Notes: generated by a model not told the origin, from the letters alone. Positions 1 to 11,627 are shown, numbered from the stretch's first letter. The stretch is 64,000 nucleotides of DNA from Pratylenchus scribneri (GCA_030063045.1 JAQSEB010000162.1:17345-81344), one strand, 5' to 3'. Numbers and translations are program-made.

Positions 1-2
1 CG

Positions 3-125
3 TCAAAATTCAACACAATTCAATTGTTCTCCGCTATCGATTTATACCGTCCTGACGATTTGATTCGAGCAAATTTCATGAAAGAATCATGGAAATTCAA
101 GGAATTTGGACATGTCCTTGAATAA
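3..125 (+). CDS. SPRY-domain protein, C-terminal end only (cut by window edge)
   Basis: The open frame from base 3 to the TAA at 123-125 encodes about 40 residues matching the end of the SPRY proteins further right: an IQLF strand, then a DLIRANF strand, then KESWKFKEF and a final VLE. The same block occurs as SIRVNFGKEEW in the gene at 6480-7555. In RanBPM-type SPRY domains these are the last beta strands (LYP..GL and V..NFG). Upstream exons lie outside the window, so activity of the gene cannot be judged. Its stop codon faces the tail of the minus-strand SPRY gene at 1197-2256, so the two are convergent. Confidence 0.7.
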   Translation, partial: SKFNTIQLFSAIDLYRPDDLIRANFMKESWKFKEFGHVLE

Positions 126-1196
126 GAATTTAGCAAATATGTCAAGGAAGGCAAAAAAATGATTATGGACCAATAATTTAATTCCAATAAATTTTATCAT
201 ATAATTTATTCCATTTTTGAATGATCATCCAATTTGAAACCAAAAAAAAGAAAATGGATCCATTTATTTATAATTTCATGCTTTATTCTAATTTACATTT
301 AATATATTTTTCGAACTTTCATCTAAATTACATCTATTCATTTTGTATTTGATTTCAAAAATAAATCAACAATAATTCTCTGCTCTTGATTAAAGGCCAT
401 TGGAGCCTCTGTATTCTAATCAAATGTAATTATTCAATTATAAATTTTATTGAACTTTGAACCCATTAATCAATAAAAAGAATCTCTCACTTTTGTCATG
501 GGGAAAAGTGGCATTTATTAATATTTACATTCCAATGAATGAAAATCAACAATGGAGTAAATTTGGAAGGAGTCAATTCACAAATCCCCATTTTGGAACT
601 TTGCCCCAAATGAATGAATGGAAAATTCAAAAATTATACTGCCTATTGGGAATTTCCCAGCCAATCAAAAAAGTTACAATTTGCATTTTACAATAGGGAA
701 TTTTTCTAAAATTTGGAGAATGAGACAAAATTCATCAATCCGCTTTTATTGCCAATTGTCTGTTTGAATTTGATTGAAATGTTTGGGAAAATTGCAATCG
801 GCAAAACATTTGAATTAATTTGGTGATCTTTTGGCTCAGAAATATTTAATTTAGAATCTTACCAAATCAAATCAAAAAATTAAATTCAGCAATATATTTT
901 TTATAGAATATAATCAAAGAAATTTAAAACAGCAAAAAGTTTAATTGTTTTTTATTTATTACTAAAGGCACAAATGTTCATTAAATGAAAGCAGTAAACA
1001 TTTATTGATTTATTTTTATCCGAAATTGAAATATTTAAATGAATTAAAAAATAAAATAAATGAATTTTGATGGATTTGTTCATTTCCTTCAAAAATTAAA
1101 TTGAATAAATTAAATGAATAATTGTATGGGAATTAAATTAAATTGATTGATCCATCCTTCTTATTTTTCTTTCCCAACTATTATTTGCCAAATTTT
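126..1196. other. intergenic, no gene recognised
   Basis: AT-rich spacer between two convergent SPRY gene ends. Short open frames (457-696) have no recognisable content. About 25 bases near 800-830 (CAAAACATTTGAATTAATTT and following) recur almost unchanged in reverse orientation near 24,110-24,140, so this is a small dispersed repeat. Confidence 0.5.
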
Positions 1197-2256
1197 TTAT
1201 TCAAGGAGACGTCCGAATTCCTTGAATTGCCATGATTCCTTCACGAAATTTGTTCGGACTGAATCGCCAGCATAGAATAAATCGATAGCCGGGTATAATT
1301 GGATTGTGGAGAATTTTGATGGCAATTCGGCCTTCGCTGAATTTGAATTAATTTATAGAAAATTTTGTTATCTTTTTTTTCTATTTTAAATATTTTATTA
1401 AATTTCAATTATTTTACCCAAAAATTTGCCATTCCAAGTGGCAAAACATTCCATTTTGGAATTTGGTTGGAGGATTATTCCGAGGCCAACAAAATCCCCT
1501 ATATTGAAATATCTAATGTCATTTCCAATTTTTGTACAGGATCCATCAATCCAAATTCCTTCTTTCCGCCAAATTCCAATTGAATTATTCCAATTTCCAA
1601 GCCACTTGCCTTCCAGTGGAAATTGTTGGTCACAAAATCCAATGCCAATGCCATGTCCCTGAATATTGAATAAAAATTAGTAAATAAGAATTTTCATAAA
1701 TGAATTTATTTCGTTTGAAAAATGTAAAAATTATTTTTGACTTCTTCTAAATTTTTACGACAAAAAATTTTGTAAAATTTATAATTTCCAAATAAAATAT
1801 AAAAACAAATTAATTACACAGTTTTGTTGAGAATTTCCATTTCAAAATAGAATACAATTGTTGGTTTATTGATTGCATTCAAAGTGAAAGATGGAATTGG
1901 CAAAATAGTTCGTATAGAATTACTTTCTAAAAATGATAATTAAATAAATAAAAATAAGATGATTTTATTTTTACCATTTGGGCCAGAATGCTTTGCAACT
2001 AATCCTCCCTCAGAAATAGTCAAATTTGACCCAAAATCCACCGCATTCAATTTGTTCTCCTTCATTGCCTTTCAAATTCACTATTATTTTAATTTTTTTT
2101 TAAATATTCCACCTCTTTAATGCCATAGATCATTTTTCGAACATTTCTGGCTAAAAGGCCATTTGGCATTTTGGCCAAAAACCCAAAAGCATTTTCCAAT
2201 GGCAATGAGCCAAACAATTCATTCAATAATTCAGCTGGCATTCGTTTTGAATTCAT
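1197..2256 (-). CDS. F-box-like/SPRY (B30.2) protein
   Basis: Minus-strand gene of about five exons. Exon 1 (2113-2256, 48 codons) begins MNSKRMPAELLNELFGSLPL and ends ..MIYGIKE before a GTGGAA donor. It resembles an F-box (P-E-L-L-x-E-L-F-x-x-L-P). Exon 2 (about 1975-2075) carries KLNAVDFGSNLTISEGGL. The next exon (about 1820-1925) carries ILPIPSF and IVFYFEMEIL. The main SPRY exon (about 1430-1660) has GIGIGFC, NSIGIW, DFVGLGII and CFATWNGKFLG. The last exon ends with LYPAIDL, GDSVRTNF and the TAA at 1197-1199. F-box plus SPRY is the FBXO45/FSN-1 architecture, which recruits substrates to an E3 ubiquitin ligase; that role is inferred. An acceptor-like ATTGCAG lies upstream of the ATG, fitting a trans-spliced start. 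The inner exon edges are approximate. No broken frame was seen. Confidence 0.75.
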
Positions 2257-2464
2257 TTTTTGTAGATTTGGAAGATAATTTGGTAGAAATAATTGTTTTG
2301 AAATATAAATATCTGCAATATTAAGGAATGATAAATATCATATTCTCAAGATTGGATTTTATCTTTTATGAAAAATCAAGAGAGCCGAATAATTTCTATA
2401 CAAAGTACAAACTAATAAATTGACTTGAATTTGATGCAATGAGAAAAAAGCCAAAATTAAGCAA

Positions 2465-2535
2465 AATTTATTGCAAATTCACAGATAATTTTTATACTTT
2501 GTCTATTTACTAAAGAGAGCAATGAGCAATTTAAT
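2465..2535 (-). promoter_or_regulatory. conserved SPRY-gene promoter block, copy 1
   Basis: On the minus strand this reads AAAGTATAAAAATTATCTG followed by TGAATTTGCAATAAATTTT. The same TATA-like core and following box occur before the SPRY genes at 8322 and 28590 and the relic at about 24,480. It lies roughly 210 bp above the start codon of the gene ending at 1197. The role as a core promoter is inferred from position and conservation. Confidence 0.55.
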
Positions 2536-2815
2536 TTAGTTACTTAGGAAAACTAAACGTCAGAACGGGGTATCAAATTGGGATTAAAATTAGAATTGGA
2601 ATAGAATTGTCTTGGAAAAATTGAAAATTTCCTTTAGCAAATTTTCAGAAAATATTTCTTAATCGGGACATGTTGCTTAAGATGGTGAACTTTTTTTATC
2701 CTTTTTTGATTCAAGAATACGCAATGCAATGATGAAATAAAATTTGATTAAGATGGGAAAGGGAATGGACTTAAAGAATGGAATGAACAAAGGGGTCATT
2801 TTTTCCTATTTCCCA

Positions 2816-3080
2816 TATTCGCATACATCTTGTAAATAATTAGTTAAATGAAAGGATTAAAATCGAGATTAGTGTGCATTCATTAAAAAACTATTTTGAA
2901 TTCCACAAGAAATTGCTTTAGAATCGAAGGATAGAATTTTTATACTAAAAATTAGACAATCATAGATTTAGTTTTATGATCTATATATCATAATAAATAG
3001 TTAGATATTCTCTATATTTATTAAAAGCAATTGATAAAATAATCTAAATTATATTCTATCAATATTTTAACACAAAATTG
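2816..3080 (-). repeat. lone monomer of the 331-bp satellite A
   Basis: Read on the minus strand this segment follows the satellite unit of the 39.8-42.6 kb array: ATTGATAGAATATAATTTAG, then TTATGAT..ATAGATCATAAAACT, then CTTCGATTCTAAAGCAATTT, then TTAATGAATGCACACTAATC, then CAAGATGTATGCGAAT. It is one incomplete copy in opposite orientation, about 37 kb from the array. Confidence 0.8.
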
Positions 3081-3585
3081 ATGATGAAATTCGAATTTTT
3101 TTTGTTGTGAATGAATCAGAGACGATTTATTTTCTAGCGAAATAAAAATTATTCATCACCATTTTGTTGTTGTGAAAGTCCATTTTTATTATTTAGTCCA
3201 TACATATTGAGATTGTTTTAATTTTTAACAACATAATACAAAGCAACATAAACAAATGTTTTCGTCCCATTTTTGACATTTAATTAACTTTTTATAAGAT
3301 ATAATGCCTCATTATTCCCCCATTGTATTTCTTTCTATGTAAATTCATATTGCGTTTTATAAGTTATTTTCTTTCTTTCTATTGAACACTGTTGCGCACA
3401 CAAAATAAATAGCATATATTTCGTCTAAAAATAGAAGCTTCGCTGAAAAAGATGAAAATGAAATACATTTTTGCATGCTGAATTTTAATTTGCAGCCATT
3501 TTCATTCTTTCCAAGGCTTTATATTTTGAAATGCATGCAAAGATTCATTCCATTGATATTTTGAATTATGTTATTTATACATTGG
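3081..3585. other. intergenic, no gene recognised
   Basis: AT-rich spacer between the satellite A monomer and the MULE element. No open frame, RNA gene or repeat could be supported here. Confidence 0.4.
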
Positions 3586-3596
3586 AAAAATTTTGG

Positions 3597-3760
3597 ATAC
3601 TAATTTTTTTGCATGAAAATAATATTTTTTTGCATGAAAAAATAATTTTTTTGCATGAAACTTATTTGCATATTTTTTTTGCATGAAAAAATAATTTTTT
3701 TGCATGAAAACGATATTATTGAAACGAAAATAATCTTTTTACATAAAATTAATTAAAATT
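3597..3760 (+). repeat. MULE left terminal inverted repeat
   Basis: Contains four GCATGAAA(A) subrepeats separated by A/T tracts, then GAAACGAAAATAATC and TTTTTACAT. The reverse complement of the right end repeats the same order, with about 55 bases near the tip almost identical. Confidence 0.8.
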
Positions 3761-3930
3761 ATCCTTTTTAGCTAAAATTGTCCATTTTGCCTAATATTAA
3801 GAGAAAAAGCCTATAAACTGCTAATAAATAAGGAAATAAAAATCGAATTTTAATATTGAAAATTTTATTTATCGAAATATGCAAAAATGGAATGAAAATA
3901 AAAGACAAATGAAAAAATGTGAGCACGAAT

Positions 3931-4036
3931 AATGGAAAATTTAATCACTGGTGAAATATAAAAGATAACTGGAAATTTGAGCACGATTAATGGCAAAATT
4001 TGAGCAGATTAATGGAAAATTTGATCACTGGTGAAA
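3931..4036. repeat. short direct repeat inside the MULE, 3' of the transposase
   Basis: AATGGAAAATTTAATCACTG followed by GTGAAA occurs at 3931-3956 and again with one change at 4011-4036. Related words (GAGCACGA, GAGCAGAT) lie between them. This may be a subterminal transposase-binding repeat; that role is inferred. Confidence 0.5.
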
Positions 4037-4047
4037 ATAAATATCAT

Positions 4048-6048
4048 TTAATTTCGTTTTAATGCCTCTCCGCCTCTTGCCTTCTTCGGACGTCCCGGCT
4101 TCCGCTTTTTCTCAATTAATTCGGCTGTGACTTCTGGGGGATATTCGACGAGACCATTGCGCACCATCAACATGACGCTGTGCTTGCAGGCCTTTCCGCG
4201 ACATCCAATGAAACAATTGCATTTGAGAAATCCTGAATATTCAATTTACTAAATCTATTAAATAATTTAATTTAACCTGGCCAAGCAGTTGATGGTGTGA
4301 TGATATGGAATTCCATTTTGAGCTGCTTATACGAATTCCAATCGGCATATTCGACATCCTCCGGGTCGTTGTTGATTCCCATATTGAGCAAATGAAATTT
4401 GGCGGCCAATTCTTCCTCGGTCAATTGCCTTGCGCTATGGATTCCTGAGGCAATGATTGAAATTTCGCCTCGATTTATGATCATCCGGCCTTCTTTTTGC
4501 AGTTCATAGGCAGCTTTGAAAACATCCATGGGGATGGTTGGGATCATTGCTGGGTGCTATATTTATTTTTTTAAAGAAAATTCCTATTTAAAAAACCTGA
4601 AAATCTGGATTTATGCACCATTTTTGCAGTGCATTTTCAGCCACCAAGAAGAAATCGCGCACCGGAAGTCGCCTGCGAAAAGTTTCGCGATCCTTGAATA
4701 TCCGGTTGGCGCATTCGAGAGCGTTATTGGTGGAAGCATATTCGGAGAAGCCGGCGAACCAAGTGAAATTGTGGTCGTGGAGCAGGTACACTTTGGCAAA
4801 TGAGTGGAGCGCCTCCAAAGCGGCATTGTTGGCATTGTATCGGTTCATCCATTCTTTTGAGAGAACATGTTGGGCCGCCATAAATTCTTCTTCACTTTGT
4901 GACTATAAAATTTTAATTATAAATTTATTAATTATTAAATAACCTGCTGCAAAATTCCAATATCCTCAATGATTTGGTCGAGAATTGGCGAAAGTTGGCG
5001 GCATTTGAAGCGTTCCTTCAAATTTTTGGCAACGTGAAAATAACAATTTGCACGTTTGGTGTTCGGCAAAATGTTGATTCGTGCTAAATAATTATGAATT
5101 GATAAAAATTTTTGGATTTAACCTTTCGTGATGGCCGCCGCTGAATCTGCCAAAATGATATCGGGTTCATAGCCAATCGCCTGGAAGAATTGCTCATATG
5201 CCCAGGTGTCCTCAGTTGATGCCAGCCCGATGAATGAAGGGAAGAACTTCCCGTTTGCATCAGTGAAACCGGCCATCTGCAATTAATTTTTTATTAATTT
5301 TTCTAGATAAAAATAAAATACCAGCATGGGAAAACCATAGCTGGTTATTTTGTAGGTGGCATCGACATGCAAATTGGGCTGTTGTTGTTGGCGAATGTGC
5401 AATTTGTTTGTTGTCCAAACGATGCAGAACTGTTTTCCGTTGTTGATTTCGGCATGGATGATGTAGGCCTTTCGATCATCATTTGGGACCATGGCAGCTT
5501 TGTTGACTAATTGGCGCAGCTCCTCAACTGTCAATATTTCGGTTACGCCAGTCTTCTTTTTTTCTCGCCCAATAAAATTTTGTATTTGCCTGAGTTTGGG
5601 CGCACTTCCATTTTGAATCTTTATTTTTAATTTGTTTTGATGGCAAAAATAAAATCAAACCAGCATTTCATCCTGTATTTGACCAGCGGTGAAACGGCTT
5701 TCGATTTTGGATTGCATAATTGCTTTTTCTTCTCGCGTGAAACCTGTTGTTTTCTCCACTGGATGATCATGTTCTCCGTGCTTTTCCACCCGAATTTCGC
5801 CTGTTTGCTTGTTGCATTTGATCCTCATCAACACCGGGCATTTGTTTTCTTGTCGGCGAGCATAACGGCAATAAAAATGTTCGGTGTCGAATCGAAGTCC
5901 AATATGCATAGCATTTCTATACTCAAATTAATTAAGTTATTCAATTTTTAATTTACTTTGTCCACTCTTCCAAATTAATTTCGGCATCAAACCATTCTTT
6001 GAAAGCGGCTGCTTGTTGGAATTGTGCAATTAATTGATAATTTTTCAT
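4048..6048 (-). CDS. MULE transposase (FLYWCH-like, DDE, SWIM)
   Basis: Eight exons, all phase-consistent: 5957-6048, 5661-5916, 5322-5618, 5123-5276, 4944-5083, 4597-4902, 4277-4556 and 4048-4232. Together they make 570 codons (569 aa). The start MKNYQLIAQF is the first ATG. Residues 47-82 form a FLYWCH/WRKY-GCM1-like zinc module (C47, C57, H80, H82). The catalytic triad of MULE DDE transposases is visible: D202 in HVDATYK, D259 in IILADSAAA and E376 in STNNALE. The C-terminus carries a SWIM finger (CNCFIGCRGKACKH) and a basic tail with GRPKK. It would act in the nucleus, binding the element's inverted termini and cutting and joining DNA. Introns are 40-47 bp. No frame break was seen. Confidence 0.9.
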
Positions 6049-6129
6049 ATTTAAATCTCTAGAAAATAATAACAATTTTATTTAATCATTTTATTTTTCG
6101 ATTTTATTTATAAATATAAAATCAATATG

Positions 6130-6255
6130 TTTTTATACATTTTTATTTATTTTCATGTAAAAATACTATTTTCGTTGCAATATATTTATTTTCATGCAAA
6201 AAAATTATTTTTTCATGCAAAAAAATATTATTTTCATGCAAAAAAACTATTACTC
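6130..6255 (-). repeat. MULE right terminal inverted repeat
   Basis: Mirror of the left end: TTTTCATGCAAAAAAA subrepeats, with TATTTTCGTTGCAA and CATGTAAAAATAC further in. The outer tip ends ACTATTACTC just before the putative target duplication at 6256. Confidence 0.8.
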
Positions 6256-6479
6256 AAAAATTTTGGGATATTTTCCCAATAGAATGAAAGCATAGGATTT
6301 AATTATTCTTTTGTATTAATGTAAAATTATTTTGTTAATCAGACAAAATCAAAATTGACAAAAAGGATTAAGCTTAATACAATTTACGTATTTAGATTTT
6401 ATTATTCAATATTTATTCACTATAAAATTAAGATAACTTAATTTTAAAGTATCATTTTATTTATCTTTTAAATCTTCAA

Positions 6480-7555
6480 ATGAAAAAGGATTCAAAAATG
6501 GCAAGGGAAGCTTGGGTAAAGAAGGTTGGTTATTTTTAGCATTTAATTTTTTATAAATAAATTTCCCTACAGCTAAAATCATGGATTTTTCATCGAAAAA
6601 TGCCAGCTGAATTATTAAATGAATTATTCTCCTCAATGCCAGTGGAAAATGCTTTCCGTCTTCTTGCCATAATGCCGAATGGGCTTTTGGCCAGAAATGT
6701 TCAAAAAATGATCAATGGCATTAAAGAGGTGGAATATTTATAAAAAATTAAATAATTATGCAATTTTTCAGGCAATGAAGAACAATAAATGGAATGCGAT
6801 GGATTGCGGATCAAAATTGTCAATTTTAGAGAATGGACTCGTGGTCAAGCATTCTGGCCCAGCAGGTAAAAATTAAATTGATTAATTTAAATAATTAAAT
6901 TACTTTAGGATTATATTCAGTCCGAGGTTTTTCGCCAATTCCAGTAAATAATGCCAATAAGCCGTTAATTCCCTTCTATTTTGAAATACAAATTCTCAGC
7001 AAATTAATTTTGTAATTAAATTAAATTATATAATTTTCTTTAAAAATTATAACTAAAAAATTTATGGTTAAAAAAATAGCCAAAATTAATTTGTATAAAT
7101 TTTCAGGGATAACGGCATTGCCATTGGATTTTGCTGCGGACTATTTCCATTAGAAGCTGAAAGGCTTGGATTGCGGAAAAATTCAAATTCAATTGGAATT
7201 GGTGATAAATATGGAATGCGTATTGATGGATTCCGTAACGAATTCAAAAAAGCTTATGGATATTTCGAGAAAGACGATTTTGTTGGCCTTGGAATAATCC
7301 ATCAACCAAATGGGAAAATGGAATGTTTTGCTACTTGGAATGGCGAATTTCTGGGTTAATTAATTTAAAAATAATTTTTTTCTTAAATTCTTAAACAATT
7401 CTTAAAAATTCACAGGGAAAATTGCTTTGCCAGCAAAATTTGCCAATCTTCAGTTATTTCCTGCTGTCACTTTAACCACTGCTGGCGATTCAATACGTGT
7501 GAATTTCGGTAAAGAAGAATGGCAATTCATTGATTTCAAACGTATCATTGAATGA
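6480..7555 (+). CDS. F-box-like/SPRY (B30.2) protein
   Basis: A six-exon gene with intact phases. Exon 1 (ATG at 6480) is short and basic (MKKDSKMAREAWVKK). After an intron closed by CTACAG, exon 2 carries the F-box-like block KMPAELLNELFSSMPVENAF..NVQKMINGIKE. Exon 3 has NKWNAMDCGSKLSILENGL. Exon 4 has SVRGFSPIPV and PFYFEIQIL. The long exon 5 has GIAIGFCCG, NSIGIGDKYGMRIDG, DFVGLGIIHQP and CFATWNGEFLG. Exon 6 ends ALPAKFANLQLFPAV, SIRVNFGKEEWQF and TGA 7553-7555. The motifs fit a RanBPM-type SPRY fold. Like FSN-1/FBXO45 it may link a bound target to an SCF-type ligase; this is inferred. No signal peptide is present. It lies head to tail with the gene at 8322. Confidence 0.8.
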
Positions 7556-8040
7556 AAATTTTGGAGAAGTGCCAAGTAAAGAAGATGTATTATTAATTAT
7601 TCATTTAATTATGCTTTCATTTCACCTAAATTTCGTCAAAAAATTTTTTGACCACTTGAATTAATCATTTTTGTGTAAAAAAATATAATATCTTTTCTAC
7701 ATTTTGGTATATCCATATACCTAGTTTTAGGCATATGTAAGATAATTTAAAATCAAGAAAGATGCTTTCAATGGAAATAAATAGCCATTTTCAAATTTAA
7801 TTTTATCATTGCATTGTGCATTCTTCAATCAAAAAAGTATAAAAAAAAGTTAACCATTCAACACTCCTTCAGTGCATTATTCAATTAAAAAGGACAAAAA
7901 AATTCGTCGTTTAACCTTCTTCCCCGATTAAGAAATATTATTAGAAAATTTGCCAAAGGCAATTTTCAATTTTCCCAATACAATTCAATGTTCATATTCC
8001 CAATTTTAATCCACATTTGATGCTACTTTTGTGATGTTTG
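7556..8040. other. intergenic, distal part of a conserved upstream region
   Basis: No coding content. The stretch 7790-8040 aligns by eye with 27,830-28,020 upstream of the truncated SPRY gene at 28590: CATTCTTCAATCAAAAA, GGCAATTTTCAATTTTCCCA and CATTTGATG all recur in order. It is a duplicated 5' flank. Confidence 0.6.
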
Positions 8041-8130
8041 AATTTCCCAGTGAATTCAATTAAATTACTGTATTGTCTCCCCAAACAAAGAGATAAAGTA
8101 TAAAAAGAATCTCTGAATTTACAATAAATT
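8041..8130 (+). promoter_or_regulatory. conserved SPRY-gene promoter block, copy 2
   Basis: GAATTCAATTAAATTACTG is followed by the TATA-like AAAGTATAAAAAGAATCT (8096-8111) and TGAATTTACAATAAATTTTT. It matches blocks before other SPRY loci. The start codon follows about 215 bp later, after a TTTTTCCAG acceptor-like site at 8300, which suggests an outron with spliced-leader trans-splicing (inferred). Confidence 0.6.
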
Positions 8131-8321
8131 TTTCTCAATGGGATTTTTCGGATTGCTCTTTCAATAAAATTATTGAATTATAGTGAAAATATTTGGCTCC
8201 TTAAATTTTTCGAAGATAAAATTAGATTCTGGAGTGGGATAGACAATTTATATTAATCATTCCAAAAAATACCATAATTTAAAAAAATATTTTTTTTCCA
8301 GTTTCCTTCCCAATCTCTAAA

Positions 8322-10899
8322 ATGAATCGTATGCCGGCCGAATTGCTAAATGAATTATTCGGCTCATTGCCATTTGAAAATGCTTTTGGTCTTCTGGCCA
8401 AAATGCCAAATGGCCTCTTGGCCAGAAATGTTCAAAAAATGATCAATGGCATTAAAATGGTTTCTTAAATATTTTTAATTTTATTTTTATCCTTAATTAT
8501 TGAACAGGCGATGAAGAAAAACAAATGGAATGCTCAGGATTGTGGGCCACATTTGACAATTTCTAGTGACGATGAACTCATTGTAACTCATAGAGGATCT
8601 AATGGTAAAATTATAATCCCAGAATGAAATTTCTGTTTCCCATTATGATGAGTTATTAAATATTTTCTAATACCAAATTAGGCTACTTTAAAATTAGCTA
8701 TATTTTATGCCCAATAATTTTTTGAATAATTATATATTAGAATATTTTATCAGATTCAAATTGTGTCCGAGCCATATTGCCGATTCCCAGAGCATTCAAT
8801 TCAATTATAAATCCATCAATTGCTTTCTATTATGAAGTGGAAATTCTAAAGCGCAATGGGTAAAAATTTTAAAATTTTATTTAAACATGAAAATAAAATT
8901 AAATAAATAAACAATTTTGTTCACTATTTTCATGCTTAAAATTAATAAATTTAATTATATATTGATATTAATTGACAGCGAAAATTTGAGCACCATCTCA
9001 ATATGTTCAATTAAAAATTATTATTTTGATTTCAAATCCCCATTTTTTTCCTGACAATTGACAATTCGATTGTTTTCCATTTTCAATCCATTTTCTTTTA
9101 TTAATTAATAAATATTTACAGTTGTTGGGGAATAGTCCTTGGCTTTTGTACACAACAATTCGCGTTGGAAGGAAAATTACTTGGAAAAGTGGAAAATTCA
9201 ATTGGAATTTGGAGAAAAGAACAAATTTATATTGATGGAGATTGGAAACGATTCGGACTTGGAATGCTCAGAAATGAATGTGAATACTTCGAGGAGGGAA
9301 ATATTGTTGGCATTGGCATTATACATTCCACGACATATACCCCTATGAAATTCTTTGCCACATATAATGGTGAATTGATAGGTAAAATTTCGATTAGAAA
9401 ATATAAAATAATTCTAAATTCAGCAACAATAAAATTGCCAACAAAATTTGCCGGACTCCGACTTTTCCCTTCTATTCATTTGACGGGAAGTGGCGATTCA
9501 ATCCACGCAAATTTTGGAAAAGAAGAATGGCGCTTCAAAGATTTTAAATATGCCGTGTACGGAAAAAGTATAAATGTAAGGGAAACATACCGCAAGGCAA
9601 ATGGATCGGCTCAAAAGGTGTGAAAAATTGTTCTGAAAATTAATTGTATAAGAAATTGTATAATGTGGATTGAATAGGCGGTAAAAAAAATCAACTGCTG
9701 ATCATAAAATTCTATAAAATATTATCAAATATTAATTTATTAACAATAGCCTAAAAATTGATAATAACAATTTTATTAAACTAACATTTTGATCATATTT
9801 TTCGTAAATTGATTTCTTATATAATTTTTACATAATAAAATGCTATAAATTGAAACAATTTTACTACCATAAAAACTATTTTGTCACAATTCATTTTCTT
9901 AAGAAATATTTTTTTATTTAATTATATTCCTTTGTCCAATTTCAGAGAGGCATTTTGACCGAAGAAATTAATGGAATTGAATGGACCAAGTTCGATTCGA
10001 ATGCATATAAATTAAATGTAATGAATTGCTCACCAAAATTGATCATTTCTGAGGACGGACTCATTGCCATGCAATCTGACAAAGGAAAAGAATATAGTAT
10101 AAAAATTTAAAAAAAATAAATTACAATAATTTTTAAAAAATCATATTTTTATATTTAGAAATATTTAATTATTTTGTATTACTAATGTTTAATTTTTAAC
10201 AGAGTCGATTTTCTTACGGGCCAATTTGCCAATTCCTTTATGCAAAAATTTAGATGCTAAAAAGCCATCAATTATCTACTATTTTGAAGTGGAACTTCTC
10301 AATACCCAATCGTATAATTTTTTGTGTCTAAAAAATTAATCGGAGCTTTAAAAATGTTTATGCTTATATTAATTAGTAATTTTGAATACATTTGAATAAA
10401 TAATTAATTTATATCCCAAGAGTCAAATAACCAGGCATTTTTAGGACTGGCATTCAGATTGGATTTTGTTATCCTGAATTTCAATGGCGAGATGCAAAAT
10501 GGCTTGGTGGAGAGGAAAATTCAATTGGAACGAATTGCAAAGTAGGACTAAAAATTGATGGATCCAGCAATTATTTCGAAAATGTCTATGGATATTTCGA
10601 GGATTGGGATGTGGTTGGGATTGGCATTTTCCATTGCCCAGCAGCAGCAGATTCATCATTTCAATGTTTTGTCACATGGAATGGCGAATTATTGGGTAAT
10701 TTTAATTATTATAAAATAAAAAATCTTAATTTCAATATTTTCAAATAATTGAAATTCAGGTAAGAATAAATTACCATCAAAGTTAGCCACAATTCAATTA
10801 TTTCCTGCTTTTGTTTTGTGTCGTTTTAGCGAGTCCATCCGCGTGAATTTTGGAAAGAAAGAATGGGTTTTCAATCAATTCGACAAAATTCTTCAATAA
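8322..10899 (+). CDS. F-box-like protein with two SPRY domains (or two adjacent SPRY genes)
   Basis: Exons 8322-8459, 8508-8604, 8754-8859, 9122-9381 and 9424-9617 encode an F-box-like start (MNRMPAELLNELFGSLPFEN) and a full SPRY domain (AFYYEVEIL, VLGFCTQQF, NSIGIWRKEQ, FFATYNGELIG, SIHANFGKEEWRF). The last can read on to TGA 9621-9623, but a GTGTGA donor at 9618 joins in phase to an acceptor at 9945. It continues through 9946-10096, 10203-10311, 10445-10695 and 10760-10899 into a second SPRY domain (YYFEVELL, GIQIGFCYP, NSIGTNCKVG, CFVTWNGELLG, SIRVNFGKKEWVF). The fused model is 482 codons with every phase agreeing. The alternative is two genes, the second having lost its 5' exons; its first exon resembles one that follows a coiled coil in the pseudogene at 11628. 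The 42-bp intron at 9382-9423 is a multiple of three and open, so it could be retained. Confidence 0.65.
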
Positions 10900-11627
10900 T
10901 ATGTAGAAGATGACGAGAAATACAAGAAAGATAACAATTTTTAATATTTTTGTTTCAATTTTATATAATTCCACAGTCCAAATCAAAATATAAAAACATT
11001 TCATTTTTATTCATTTTATTTATCAATTCTTTTTTTTGTTAATTATTTACATAAAGAACGATATCCATGAACTTAAAATGAAATATCAATTCTTGGGCCA
11101 CATTTCCCTCAAATCAAAAAAGATGGAAGATGAATTAAAAATGAAATTAAATGACTGTAGCAGTACAAAATTTTATGGAATTTTAATAATTTAATTATCC
11201 TTGAATAAAAATTTAAAAAAATACCAAAATATCTTGAACAAAAAAAACGGACGCAAAACCGATAAGTACATAACCTTTTTATATTATAAATTAAACAACT
11301 TAGAAAAAAGGCTTCTATTAAATCTGAATTCACCAATCAATGAACTTTGTAAATTTGATTGAAAATGCAAAATTTTCTATGTGGACAATATTTGGAATTT
11401 GGATGAATTATTGTTATAATTTTTTAAATATTAGTATTTCTTAAATTAGACCGAAATTATTTATTTAAAATCATTTTTATGCTTTCGGTTTCGGTTTATC
11501 AAATCAAATTCTTTCATTGATTTCAATTATACTTGGTTTACAATGATATTTAAATTGAATAGTTGCTTAAATTGTGAATTATCTTCATCCCTCTGGCAAA
11601 GTCAATCATTTCGACAATATTGAAGAA
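10900..11627. other. intergenic between convergent SPRY genes
   Basis: AT-rich with no recognisable gene. Short open frames at 10798-11004 and 11109-11336 (minus) have hydrophobic low-complexity content and no splice-supported continuation. Confidence 0.4.

Larger units (their letters stand above)
3597..6255 (-). mobile_element. apparently complete Mutator-like (MULE) DNA transposon
   Basis: A 2.66-kb element with inverted termini built from TTTTTTTGCATGAAAATAAT-type subrepeats (left about 3597-3760, right about 6130-6255) and one intact multi-exon transposase gene on the minus strand. The 11-bp direct repeat AAAAATTTTGG sits immediately outside both ends (3586-3596 and 6256-6266). This suits the roughly 9-11 bp target duplications of MULEs, although the word is AT-rich and could be partly chance. 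No frameshift or stop was found in the transposase, so the copy may be autonomous or recently active. Confidence 0.85.
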
